DNA from: Chloroflexota bacterium
Lineage (GTDB): Bacteria; Chloroflexota; Anaerolineae; UBA1429
Direction: 5' to 3'
Length of the DNA stretch: 39,647 nt
Assembly: GCA_019873625.1 (NCBI GenBank)
Contig: JAIOAW010000024.1
Coordinates: 1 to 39,647 of the forward strand
A program made the translations under genes and the position numbers. Of the stretch, positions 17,685-25,676 are shown in pieces. Each line of letters starts with the position of its first letter. Within the stretch, counting starts at the first letter, position 1. Below the pieces are notes generated by a model. It did not search any database and was not told the origin of the DNA. It was given only the letters and a program-made list of their open reading frames with translations.

Positions 17685-18556
17685 TAAAAAGGCCAATAAA
17701 TGACCAGGCCAGCCGTCAGCGCCCAAAGGAGGATGGCGATGAGCGTCGGCCTATCGTGAAGGACGATATCCTCCGGCGCACCCCCCAGCCCCTTGGTGTG
17801 GATGAGATAGAGGTAGCGAAAGATGCCGTACATCACAAAGGGGATGGTGAACATCATCGCGTGGTTGGGCGGCAGGTTGGGCGCCGAAAAGGTGTAGAAG
17901 GAATAGGAGACGAGCGTCGCCGCGGTGACGACGGAGGTCATCTCGTCTAAAAAGGGCACGGAATACTCTTCGAGGATGGCGCGATGGTTGTTCGCCTCTC
18001 GGTCGAGGAGGAGCATCTCGTGGCGGCGCTTGTTGATGGCGATGAACAGGGCCAGCAACGTTGTGCAGACGTAGAGCCAAGGCGAAAAGCGCGTAACTTG
18101 GGCGGCTGCCGTGCCGGCATAGACGCGCACCACGAACCCCGCTGCGACGGCCATCACGTCCAGGATGACGACGTTCTTGAGCACGAAACTGTAAAGGATC
18201 ATCAGGATGGCATAGGTGAGCGCGGCCAGGCCAAAGCCCAGCGAGATGGCGAAACTCCCCGCCAAGCATCCAGCAAAGAGGATGACCGCCGCAACCTGGG
18301 CCACGCGGGGGCTTAATTCGCCGGAGGCCAGGGGCCGAAAGCGCTTCTTGGGGTGAGCGCGGTCTCGCTCGATATCCACCAAATCATTGACGAGGTACAC
18401 CGCCCCTGACAGGAGGCAAAAGATCGCAAAGGCCAGGAGGCTGTTCTTGAGGCGTTCGGGGTCGCGGATGCGGCCATCAAAAAAGATGCCCGCCAAGACG
18501 AACACGTTTTTGACCCATTGTTTGGGGCGCATTGTTTTGATCAGAGCACGCAGCAT
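17684..18556 (-). CDS. UbiA-family polyprenyl-phosphate phosphoribosyltransferase
   Basis: This 290-residue integral membrane protein belongs to the UbiA superfamily and most resembles decaprenyl-phosphate phosphoribosyltransferase (mycobacterial Rv3806c type), which moves 5-phosphoribose from PRPP to a polyprenyl phosphate. The opening MRPKQWVKN, the first Asp motif N57-D58-x-x-D61-x-x-x-D65 and HPKKRFRPLASGE (68-80) are characteristic, as is the later KRRHEM. A GTG seven codons upstream is in frame, but AAGGAG eight nt before ATG 18556 decides the start. It has its own promoter (18586-18614). The substrate is inferred from family resemblance; no dprE1/dprE2 epimerase genes are in the window. 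Confidence 0.85.
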   Translation of the reverse strand: MLRALIKTMRPKQWVKNVFVLAGIFFDGRIRDPERLKNSLLAFAIFCLLSGAVYLVNDLVDIERDRAHPKKRFRPLASGELSPRVAQVAAVILFAGCLAGSFAISLGFGLAALTYAILMILYSFVLKNVVILDVMAVAAGFVVRVYAGTAAAQVTRFSPWLYVCTTLLALFIAINKRRHEMLLLDREANNHRAILEEYSVPFLDEMTSVVTAATLVSYSFYTFSAPNLPPNHAMMFTIPFVMYGIFRYLYLIHTKGLGGAPEDIVLHDRPTLIAILLWALTAGLVIYWPF

Positions 18557-18585
18557 GCCGCCATCTCCTTTTTGCACGTGGCATC

Positions 18586-18614
18586 ATCTTATGGCGAAGG
18601 GGTGGCTTCGTCAA
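18586..18614 (-). promoter_or_regulatory. Sigma70-type promoter for the prenyltransferase gene
   Basis: Read on the minus strand: -35 TTGACG (18614-18609), a 17-nt spacer, and -10 TAAGAT (18591-18586). That is five and four matches to consensus with ideal spacing. Transcription would start near 18579, leaving a short leader with the AAGGAG site ahead of the ATG at 18556. The -35 boxes of this promoter and the divergent tlyA promoter are 23 nt apart. Confidence 0.7.
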
Positions 18615-18637
18615 AACACACAAAAGTCTAATAATTC

Positions 18638-18666
18638 TTGACATCTGTGCAAACCCTCTTTATGCT
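18638..18666 (+). promoter_or_regulatory. Sigma70-type promoter for tlyA
   Basis: A perfect -35 TTGACA (18638-18643), a 17-nt spacer, and -10 TATGCT (18661-18666, four of six). The expected start of transcription (18672-18674) falls on or within two bases of the tlyA ATG at 18674, so the message would be leaderless. No Shine-Dalgarno sequence precedes that ATG, which agrees. Confidence 0.78.
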
Positions 18667-18673
18667 CTGGGCG

Positions 18674-19483
18674 ATGAAAGCGGTGCGGCTAGATGTTCTT
18701 TTGAGCGAAAAGGGGCTGTGCGCCAGCCGCGAACAGGCCAAGCGCCTGATTTTGGCGGGGCGCGTGCTTGTCGAGGGTGCCGTGGTAGATAAAGTGGCGG
18801 CGCGCGTCTCGCCGGAGGCGCACATTGAGGTTACCGAGAGGCCGCAATACGTCAGCCGCGGGGGGTATAAACTGACTGCGGCCTTGGAGACCTTTGGTGT
18901 GAACCCTGCCGGGCGCGTCGCAGCGGATGTGGGGGCCTCGACCGGTGGGTTTACCGATTGCCTCCTCCAGCGCGGGGCAGCCAAGGTCTATGCCCTCGAT
19001 GTGGGCTATGGGCAGTTGGCCTGGGAACTGCGCCAAGACCCGCGCGTGGTGGTGATGGAGCGTGTCAACGCGCGCTATGTGGATTCTCTGCCCGAGCCGG
19101 TGTCGCTGGTGACGATAGATGTTTCTTTCATCTCGCTCAGGCACATCCTGCCGCAGGTGGCGCGCTGGCTTGGCCCCGAGGGCGAAGTCATCGCGCTCAT
19201 CAAGCCGCAATTCGAGGCCGGCCCGCGTTGGGTGGGCAAGGGCGGTGTGGTGCGCGAGGCGCGCGTGCACGCCTGGGTGCTCAATCGCTTATTGCAGTGG
19301 GCGCGCGAGGAGGGGTGGGCTGTGCTCGGGCTGATGCCTTCGCCCATCAAAGGGCCGAAGGGGAATATCGAGTTCCTGGCCCACTTGGCGCGCGGCGAGG
19401 GCCGCCCCTCGGTGGACCTGGCCCAGGCTATCGAAGGGGCGTTGGCCCGCGCTCACGAGGCGCCTGACCAGCCCGTATTGTAA
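18674..19483 (+). CDS. tlyA: TlyA family 2'-O-ribose rRNA methyltransferase
   Basis: The 269-residue protein has an N-terminal S4 RNA-binding domain (residues 1-60) and an FtsJ/RrmJ-like methyltransferase domain. The SAM motif DVGASTGGFTD spans 85-95, and the K-D-K-E catalytic set appears as K66, D149, K177 and E181. Mycobacterial TlyA methylates 16S C1409 and 23S C1920; the target here is inferred. The frame opens at a TTG inside the -35 box, but ATG 18674 gives the family N-terminus and sits at the predicted transcription start. The older 'hemolysin' label is best avoided. Confidence 0.94.
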   Translation: MKAVRLDVLLSEKGLCASREQAKRLILAGRVLVEGAVVDKVAARVSPEAHIEVTERPQYVSRGGYKLTAALETFGVNPAGRVAADVGASTGGFTDCLLQRGAAKVYALDVGYGQLAWELRQDPRVVVMERVNARYVDSLPEPVSLVTIDVSFISLRHILPQVARWLGPEGEVIALIKPQFEAGPRWVGKGGVVREARVHAWVLNRLLQWAREEGWAVLGLMPSPIKGPKGNIEFLAHLARGEGRPSVDLAQAIEGALARAHEAPDQPVL

Positions 19484-19506
19484 TAAACCAAGGAGGAAGA
19501 AGACCC

Positions 19507-20631
19507 ATGCCGCCGTGGTTGGCAACGCCGGCGCAGAGGTATCGAGCGGTGCTGATTGCCGCCGCCGTGCTGGTGTGCTTTATCGTGATCCGTGCGGCGT
19601 GGGCGGCGCTAGTGCCCTTTTTTGTGGGCCTGATCTTTGCCTATATGCTCCTGCCGGCCGTCAATTTCCTCGATCGGCACGCGCCCAAGTTCTTGCGGCG
19701 CAAGAGGCTGGCCCGGCCTCTGGCGATCCTCATTGTGTACATTGGCTTGGCGGGGATCATCGCGGGGATGCTCGCCTATTTCATCCCCGCGGTCATCAAG
19801 CAGGCGAACGTCTTTGCGGCGGCGGTGCCGGCCTATCTGCGGCGCATCAACGCCTTGCTCACCGAGGATTTGACCAACTTTCTTGAGCGCATCCCCCCCG
19901 AAATCAGCAAGGCCGTGCAAGCCAACCTCGATAAGGCGACGGAGACCCTGGCCACGGCGCTCCAAAAGGGCGTGGGGGGCACCATCCGCACCCTGTGGCA
20001 GACGGTCAGCTTCATCTTGGGGATGGCCATCGTGCCCATTTGGCTCTTTTATGTGCTGAACGACCACGAAAAGGGGCGTCGCGCTTTCTATCAACTCATC
20101 CCCGAAAAGGCACGCGAAGACGTCCGCTGTATCGAGATTATTTTAGATAACCTTTTGGGCGCCTATGTGCGGGGCCAACTCCTCTTATGCCTTCTGGTGG
20201 GGGTGATGGCCACTACCGTGCTCCTCGTCTTCCGGGTGGATTTGGCGCTCCTCCTGGGGACTTTTGCGGGCCTTTTTGAGATCGTGCCCATCGTCGGGCC
20301 ATACATCGGCGCCGCGCCGGCCGTGCTCATCGCGCTCCTGAACCGCCCCATCACGGGGCTGTGGGTGGCACTCTCCTTTGCCGGCATCCAGCAGTTTGAG
20401 AACATTTTCCTCGTGCCGCGCATTTCGGGGAGCGCGGTGCGCTTTCACCCGGCCATCGTGATCGTCCTCGTCATCGTGGGCGCCGAGGTCGCCGGGCTGT
20501 GGGGCATCGTCTTGGCCGTGCCGTTCGCGGCGATGCTGAGGGATATCTTTCGCTATCTCTATTTGCGCACCACCGAACAGGGCGCTACGCCTCAAATGGC
20601 CCTCGAAAACCTCCGCGCCCGCATGCGTTGA
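19507..20631 (+). CDS. AI-2E family transporter (TqsA/PerM-like)
   Basis: This 374-residue membrane protein has the AI-2E layout: two N-terminal hydrophobic helices (about residues 15-50), a third near 70-95, an amphipathic soluble stretch, and four or five C-terminal helices. The family block GPYIGAAPAVLIALL and the block QQFENIFLVPRISG near the C-terminus are present. Members include the AI-2 exporter TqsA and Na+/H+ antiporter-like proteins, so the substrate cannot be named. A strong AAGGAGGAAGAAG site precedes ATG 19507. It follows tlyA by 23 nt and probably shares its promoter. Confidence 0.9.
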   Translation: MPPWLATPAQRYRAVLIAAAVLVCFIVIRAAWAALVPFFVGLIFAYMLLPAVNFLDRHAPKFLRRKRLARPLAILIVYIGLAGIIAGMLAYFIPAVIKQANVFAAAVPAYLRRINALLTEDLTNFLERIPPEISKAVQANLDKATETLATALQKGVGGTIRTLWQTVSFILGMAIVPIWLFYVLNDHEKGRRAFYQLIPEKAREDVRCIEIILDNLLGAYVRGQLLLCLLVGVMATTVLLVFRVDLALLLGTFAGLFEIVPIVGPYIGAAPAVLIALLNRPITGLWVALSFAGIQQFENIFLVPRISGSAVRFHPAIVIVLVIVGAEVAGLWGIVLAVPFAAMLRDIFRYLYLRTTEQGATPQMALENLRARMR

Positions 20632-20647
20632 TTGCGGCGCCCCTCAA

Positions 20648-20676
20648 TTGGGCTTCTGCTGAACCTCATGTATACT
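20648..20676 (+). promoter_or_regulatory. Probable promoter for lepA
   Basis: -10 TATACT (20671-20676, five of six) with a weak -35 TTGGGC (20648-20653) at a 17-nt spacing. The start of transcription would be near 20683, giving a leader of about 23-38 nt with no evident Shine-Dalgarno sequence before either GTG start of lepA. Confidence 0.55.
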
Positions 20677-20720
20677 AGGGTGATCATCCGACCGCTTTTT
20701 CGATAGTGAGCGTTCACATC

Positions 20721-22541
20721 GTGGCTGATCAAATCGATCGCACAAACCAATTTATCCGCAATTTTTGCATCATCGCGCATATTGACCACGGCAAATCCAC
20801 CCTATCCGATCGGCTGCTCGAGCGGACGGGGACCATCCCCGTGCGCGAGATGGCCGAGCAGTTCCTCGACCGGATGGATCTAGAGCGCGAGAAGGGCATT
20901 ACCATCAAGGCCAAGGCCGTGCGTATGCTCTACGAACGGCCGGAGGGCGTGTATGAACTGAACCTCATTGATACGCCGGGGCATGTGGATTTCTCCTACG
21001 AGGTTTCGCATGCCCTTTCGGCCTGCGAGGGGGCCGTGCTCGTGGTAGATGCCACCCAAGGCGTGGAGGCGCAGACGCTCGCCAACCTCTATATGGCGCT
21101 CGATTTGGGGCTGGATATCGTCCCCGTGGTGAACAAGATTGATCTCCCCTCCGCCCGCCCCGATGAGGTAGCCGAAGAGATCGAGGACCTCCTCGGCATA
21201 GATGCGGCGGAGGTCTTGCAGGTTTCGGCCAAAGAGGGCATTGGGATTGAGGCGCTCCTCGAGGCGATCATTCGGCGCATTCGCCCGCCGGCCGGCCAGC
21301 CCGATGCGCCCCTGCGCGCCTTGGTATTCGATTCGCATTATGACGCCTATAAAGGGGTCATCGCCTATGTGCGCGTGGTGGATGGCGCCATCTGGCCGGA
21401 GATGCCGACGCTTATTATGTCCACCCAGCGGCGTATTGAGCCGTTGGAGGTGGGCATTTTTAGCCCCGATATGAAACCCGTGCCGCGCCTTGTGGCTGGG
21501 GAGGTGGGCTATGTGGCCACCGGCCTCAAGACCGTGCGCGATTGCCAGGTGGGCGGGACCCTCACGAGCGCCGAAAACCCCGCGCAGGAGCCTTTGCCGG
21601 GCTATCGCCCTCCCAAGCCGATGGTCTTTGCCGGGCTATACCCCGTGGATACGGAGGATTACTTTGCCCTCCGCGACGCTTTGGAAAAACTCCAACTGAA
21701 CGATGCCTCGCTCGTCTTTCAGCCCGAATCGTCCGTCGCGCTGAACTTGGGGTTCCGCTGTGGGTTCTTGGGGTTGCTCCATATGGAGATCGTTCAAGAG
21801 CGGTTGGAGCGCGAATATGGCCTGGACCTCATCGCCACGGCGCCGAGCGTCGAATATCAGGTGCTTCGCAGGGATGGGACGGTGGTCGAAATCGAGAACC
21901 CCTGTGACCTGCCCGATGCCGCCGAAATCGAAGAAATCCACGAACCCTGGATGCGCGTCAGCCTCTTTACGCCCAAAGAGTACATCGGGCCGCTGATGGA
22001 TTTGGCCACCTCTCGCCGGGGCGAGTTCGAAAAGATGGAATACCTCGATGAGCGCCGCGTAGTGCTCGTGTTTCAGATTCCTCTGGCGGAGATCTTGGTG
22101 GATTTTCACGATCAACTCAAATCCCGTTCGCGGGGCTATGCCTCGATGGATTATACCTTCCTCGGCTACCGCCCCGGTGATCTCGTCAAGATGGATATCC
22201 TCCTCAACGGCGAACCGGTGGATGCCTTGGCGCTCATCGTGCATCGCTCGCAGGCCTATGCCAAGGGCAGCGTGCTCGTGCGCAAACTCAAAGAGGTCAT
22301 CCCCCAGCAGTTATTTCCCATCGCCATCCAAGCGGCCATCGGCGGCCGTGTGATCGCGCGTTCTACGGTCAAGGCTCTGCGAAAAGACGTGTTGGCCAAA
22401 TGCTATGGCGGCGACGTGACGCGCAAACGCAAGTTGCTGGAGCGCCAGAAGGAAGGGCGCAAACGCCTGAAACGCTTTGGGCGCGTGGAACTCCCGCAAG
22501 AGGCCTTTATGGCCGTCCTTCGGCTGAACGAAGAGGCGTAA
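20721..22541 (+). CDS. lepA: Elongation factor 4 (LepA)
   Basis: This translational GTPase acts on stalled or mistranslocated ribosomes and in 30S biogenesis. From GTG 20721 it has 606 residues, the usual size. The P-loop AHIDHGKST is at 19-27, switch [16 protein letters not shown] starts at 53, DTPGH is at 84-88 and NKID at 138-141. The LepA-specific C-terminal domain is intact, with [20 protein letters not shown] split near the end and [14 protein letters not shown]. An upstream in-frame GTG (20706) would add five residues. Neither start has a clear ribosome-binding site. It is likely cotranscribed with the glycosyltransferase gene that follows after 32 nt. Confidence 0.95.
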   Translation: MADQIDRTNQFIRNFCIIAHIDHGKSTLSDRLLERTGTIPVREMAEQFLDRMDLEREKGITIKAKAVRMLYERPEGVYELNLIDTPGHVDFSYEVSHALSACEGAVLVVDATQGVEAQTLANLYMALDLGLDIVPVVNKIDLPSARPDEVAEEIEDLLGIDAAEVLQVSAKEGIGIEALLEAIIRRIRPPAGQPDAPLRALVFDSHYDAYKGVIAYVRVVDGAIWPEMPTLIMSTQRRIEPLEVGIFSPDMKPVPRLVAGEVGYVATGLKTVRDCQVGGTLTSAENPAQEPLPGYRPPKPMVFAGLYPVDTEDYFALRDALEKLQLNDASLVFQPESSVALNLGFRCGFLGLLHMEIVQERLEREYGLDLIATAPSVEYQVLRRDGTVVEIENPCDLPDAAEIEEIHEPWMRVSLFTPKEYIGPLMDLATSRRGEFEKMEYLDERRVVLVFQIPLAEILVDFHDQLKSRSRGYASMDYTFLGYRPGDLVKMDILLNGEPVDALALIVHRSQAYAKGSVLVRKLKEVIPQQLFPIAIQAAIGGRVIARSTVKALRKDVLAKCYGGDVTRKRKLLERQKEGRKRLKRFGRVELPQEAFMAVLRLNEEA

Positions 22542-22573
22542 CGCCGCCGCGGGCGAAATCGAGGCAGGGGGCG

Positions 22574-24442
22574 TTGAACCGAAGGGGTTGGCAGCGAACG
22601 GCAATCTTGGTCGCTATCCTCGTGGGGGCGGCGGGCCTACGCCTCTACGGCATCTTGTGGGATGGCGGCTATCTCTTTCACCCCGATGAACGCCAGGTAA
22701 TGCTCGTGGCCGACGGCCTGCGCTTGCCTTGGCCCGTGCCGTGGCGTGCGCTCCTCACGCCTTCTAGCCCTTGGAACCCCCGCTTTTTCAGTTACGGGTC
22801 GCTGCCCATTTACCTCTTGCGGGTCTGCGCGAACCTGGCCGGGTTCATTTGGCCCAAGGTGCGCACGCTGGAGAGTTCCTTCTGGGTGGGGCGCATCCTC
22901 TCGGTGGCCTTTGATTTGGGGACGATCTACGTAACCTACCTCCTCGGGCGCCGCCTTTACCGCGAGGCCGTCGGCCTTTTGGCTGCGGCCTTGGTCGGGC
23001 TGACGGTGCTACACATCCAATTGGCCCATTTTTACGTCGTGGACCCCCCTCTGGCCTTCTTTGTGACGCTTACGATCCTTTTGGCCGTGCGCGCCGCGCA
23101 AAGGCCGCGTTTGGCGAATTGTTGGCCCTTGGGTGCGGCCTGGGGATGCGCCCTGGCCACCAAGGTGAGCGCGGCGCCCCTCGCCGTGCCCATCGCCCTG
23201 GCCTGGCTCCTCGGCACGGGGCGCCCTTACCCAAGCGCGGAGGGCGAGCGACGCGCCCTTTCGCCCCAGCGTTCGGCGGCTGGCTTTTGGCTCACGGCGT
23301 TGGTGGCGGTGGCGGTTTTTCTCTTCCTTGAGCCGTATGCCCTCATTGACCACAAGACGTTCCTGACCGATGTGGTCGGCGAGAGTATGATGGCGAGCGG
23401 GCGCATTGACGCGCCCTACACCCGGCAGTATATCGGCACCTTGCCCTACCTATACCTCATCTGGCAGACGGTGGTCTGGGGGATGGGCATTCCCCTCGGG
23501 GTGGCGGGGTTTGCCGGGTTCTTGGCGGCCATTGCCCAGGGCATTCGGCGGGTGTGCAAAAAGCAGGCCTCCCTTGTGGCGGGCGAGTTCGTGCCCCTCG
23601 GGTGGGGGCTGACCTATTTCGGCCTGATCGGGTCGCTCCATGCCAAGTTCTTGCGCTATATGCTCCCCCTGACGCCCTTGTTGTGCCTGTGGGCGGCTTG
23701 GCTCCTCGTGCAGGGCGCCTCATGGCGCGGCCGCCTATGGCGAAGAGGGCTGGGCTATGCCGCGATGGGCGTCGTCTCCGGGGGCGCGCTCTTTTATGCC
23801 CTGGCCTATATGAACGTTTACCGCCAACCCCACCCGTGGATTCAGGCGACGGCCTGGCTCTGCAAAAATCTGCCCCCGCGCAGCCGGATTATGGTGGAAC
23901 ATTGGGATGATCCCCTGCCGCTTTATCAGGGGACGGGCGAACTGGAATGCTACGGCCGGCATTACTTTATGGAGTTCCCGGCCTATGAGCCGGATGACCA
24001 AGGCAAACTGGATACGCTCCTGATGATGTTGCGCGCCAACGATTACATCATCTTGGCGAGCAATCGCCTGTATAATACGATTCCCCGCCTGCCGGAGAGG
24101 TACCCCCTGACGAGCCGCTATTACCAGGCCCTGCTGGGCGAGGAGTTGGGGTTCGAGTTGATCCATTACGATGCCGTGTATCCCTCCCTCTTTGGGGTGG
24201 ACTTGGTGGATGATACCTTTTCGGACCCGCCCCTGCCCCAGCCCAAATTGCTTCGCGAGGGCGAGGCCCATCGGCGTAAGATTATCCTGGGTAGGGCTGA
24301 CGAGAGTTTCACCGTGTACGATCACCCCAAGGTGTTGGTGTTCAAAAAGCGGGAGTTCCTCGACCGGGAGGGCTTTCGCCAGCGGTTGGGGCCGGTGACG
24401 GAGAATTTGCCGGGCAAGAAGGAGGAGCAACTCCTGCGTTGA
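22574..24442 (+). CDS. GT39-like GT-C membrane glycosyltransferase (paralog of the fusion protein N-terminus)
   Basis: This 622-residue polytopic protein starts with a transmembrane helix (about residues 9-26) followed by the HPDER motif, with D38-E39 as the GT-C acidic pair expected in the first outer loop. About ten hydrophobic segments follow, and a soluble C-terminal region carries FTVYDHPKVLVFKKR near residues 578-592. GT39-type enzymes move a sugar from a polyprenyl-phosphate to an acceptor on the outer face. The frame extends back into lepA, but TTG 22574 follows AGGGGG and yields a membrane start. The closest relative in the window is the first module of the 31596-38792 protein. Donor and acceptor are unknown. 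Confidence 0.82.
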   Translation: MNRRGWQRTAILVAILVGAAGLRLYGILWDGGYLFHPDERQVMLVADGLRLPWPVPWRALLTPSSPWNPRFFSYGSLPIYLLRVCANLAGFIWPKVRTLESSFWVGRILSVAFDLGTIYVTYLLGRRLYREAVGLLAAALVGLTVLHIQLAHFYVVDPPLAFFVTLTILLAVRAAQRPRLANCWPLGAAWGCALATKVSAAPLAVPIALAWLLGTGRPYPSAEGERRALSPQRSAAGFWLTALVAVAVFLFLEPYALIDHKTFLTDVVGESMMASGRIDAPYTRQYIGTLPYLYLIWQTVVWGMGIPLGVAGFAGFLAAIAQGIRRVCKKQASLVAGEFVPLGWGLTYFGLIGSLHAKFLRYMLPLTPLLCLWAAWLLVQGASWRGRLWRRGLGYAAMGVVSGGALFYALAYMNVYRQPHPWIQATAWLCKNLPPRSRIMVEHWDDPLPLYQGTGELECYGRHYFMEFPAYEPDDQGKLDTLLMMLRANDYIILASNRLYNTIPRLPERYPLTSRYYQALLGEELGFELIHYDAVYPSLFGVDLVDDTFSDPPLPQPKLLREGEAHRRKIILGRADESFTVYDHPKVLVFKKREFLDREGFRQRLGPVTENLPGKKEEQLLR

Positions 24443-24449
24443 GGCCTTT

Positions 24450-24525
24450 TGCGGAAGCCTTGCTTCCGCACTCGATATATCTGCGGGAGTAAGCCTCCCG
24501 CACTCCGCATAAATGCCGCCGGCAT
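24450..24525. repeat. Cluster of three small palindromes (REP-like)
   Basis: Two related 21-nt palindromes, 24450-24470 (9-bp stem TGCGGAAGC, 3-nt loop) and 24482-24502 (8-bp stem TGCGGGAG, 5-nt loop), are both followed by CT. They read alike as TGCGG-R-AG...CT-Y-CCGCA, with compensating changes at the variable stem positions. A third, ATGCC-GCC-GGCAT, lies at 24513-24525. No T-run follows. The matching units with compensatory changes suggest a dispersed palindromic repeat rather than a single terminator. Confidence 0.6.
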
Positions 24526-24544
24526 CCTGCCTGGGTGGGATGTT

Positions 24545-24573
24545 TTGTGAGGGGCCTTGGGGGGTGCTATAAT
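24545..24573 (+). promoter_or_regulatory. Extended -10 promoter for the envelope-glycan cluster
   Basis: A perfect -10 TATAAT (24568-24573) preceded by TGC (extended -10, TGn at 24565-24567), with -35 TTGTGA (24545-24550, four of six) at a 17-nt spacing. The predicted start near 24580 gives a leader of about 47 nt before ATG 24627. It is the best candidate for driving 24627 onward, where genes are close or overlapping. Confidence 0.78.
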
Positions 24574-24626
24574 GCGCCGCGCCCCCTGCGCACGTGGAGT
24601 AGCCCCCCTGTGGGCGATAGGAGCCT

Positions 24627-25637
24627 ATGAAGAAGCAGCGTTTGCGCCTCATCGGTGGGATTTTGGTGAGCCTGCTCTTTTTGGGGTGGGCGCTTTGGGG
24701 CGTGCGCTGGGATGAATTCTGGCAATCCCTCAGAGGCGCCCGGTATGGCTATTTGGTGCCGGCGGCGGTCATCATCTACCTCGTCAGTTGGGTGAGGGCT
24801 TACCGCTGGCGCCTCCTGATGGCCAATGATCCGGCGCTCTCGCTGGGGCGCGTGTTCCGCTTTGTGAACATCGGTTACTTTTTCAATAACGTCCTGCCGG
24901 CCAAGGCGGGCGAGGTAGTGCGCGGCTACCTCGCAGGGCGGATCATCGAGGGGAGTTATGGGCAGGCGGCTTCCTCGCTCCTCATCGAGCGCCTTTTGGA
25001 TGTGCTCTGCGTCGTAATCCTCCTTGTCATCCTGCTCCCCTTCGTGGCGCTGCCCCCTTGGCTTATGCGCGGCGGGCTGATTTTTGGCGCCGCCGCTGTG
25101 GGGGGCACCATCGTGCTCATCATCCTTTCGCGCTTTGGCGCACGAGGGGTGGATTTCGTCTGGCGGTGGGTGGGGCGCATCCCCATCGTGGGGCACCGCC
25201 GCGTCAAAGAGGCGTTGGAGCACCTTATGGAGGGGTTTGGCGTGCTCACCAACAGGCGCCTGCTGCCCGGCATCCTTTTGGGGTCGGCGCTGGTGTGGCT
25301 GGGGTATGCCCTCTTTAACTATACGGTGATGGCGGCCTTTGGGCTGAACGCGCTCCCCTTTTCGGCGGCGGCTATGGTGCTTTGTGCCACAGGGTTCGCC
25401 ATGGTGCTCCCTTCGTCTCCGGGGGCCATCGGGGTGTTCGAAAAGGCGGGGATGATCGCCCTGGCGCTTTACGGGGTGGGCGAATCGTTGGCCTTTAGCA
25501 CGATGCTCGTGTTGCACTTGTATACGAATGTCATCCTCATCGCATTGGGGTTGGTGGGCCTGGCGATGGAGGGCCTGAGTTACCGCCGCCTGCGCGAGGA
25601 GGCCATCGCCCGCGAGGAGGCCTTGCCGAAATCCTAA
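24627..25637 (+). CDS. Flippase-like LPG-synthase-TM family membrane protein
   Basis: This 336-residue protein belongs to the lysylphosphatidylglycerol synthase transmembrane region family (UPF0104, AglD-tail-like). Seven or eight hydrophobic helices are spread along it. The signatures WVRAYRWRLLM (55-65), NNVLPAKAGEVVR (87-99) and the E121-R122-x-x-D125 set are intact. It lacks the soluble aminoacyl-transferase domain of MprF, so lysyl-lipid synthesis is unlikely. Members often sit beside glycosyltransferases and may move lipids or lipid-linked sugars across the membrane; that role is inferred. ATG 24627 has a GATAGGAG site. It heads the cluster behind a strong promoter. Confidence 0.85.
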   Translation: MKKQRLRLIGGILVSLLFLGWALWGVRWDEFWQSLRGARYGYLVPAAVIIYLVSWVRAYRWRLLMANDPALSLGRVFRFVNIGYFFNNVLPAKAGEVVRGYLAGRIIEGSYGQAASSLLIERLLDVLCVVILLVILLPFVALPPWLMRGGLIFGAAAVGGTIVLIILSRFGARGVDFVWRWVGRIPIVGHRRVKEALEHLMEGFGVLTNRRLLPGILLGSALVWLGYALFNYTVMAAFGLNALPFSAAAMVLCATGFAMVLPSSPGAIGVFEKAGMIALALYGVGESLAFSTMLVLHLYTNVILIALGLVGLAMEGLSYRRLREEAIAREEALPKS

Positions 25638-25676
25638 GTCTTGGAATCGTTACCCTTGGAGGGGAGAAGCGCCTGT

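Noticed and set aside
20632-20653. Terminator after the AI-2E family gene
   Set aside because: Only a weak 4-bp GCCC/GGGC pairing is present, without a T-run; a promoter -35 overlaps the same bases.
22400-22573. N-terminal extension of the first GT39-like gene into lepA
   Set aside because: It would overlap the conserved LepA C-terminal domain. The TTG at 22574 has a binding site and starts right before the first membrane helix.
24450-24502. Intrinsic terminators after the first GT39-like gene
   Set aside because: The stems are good, but neither strand shows a T-run after them, and the two units resemble each other like repeats.
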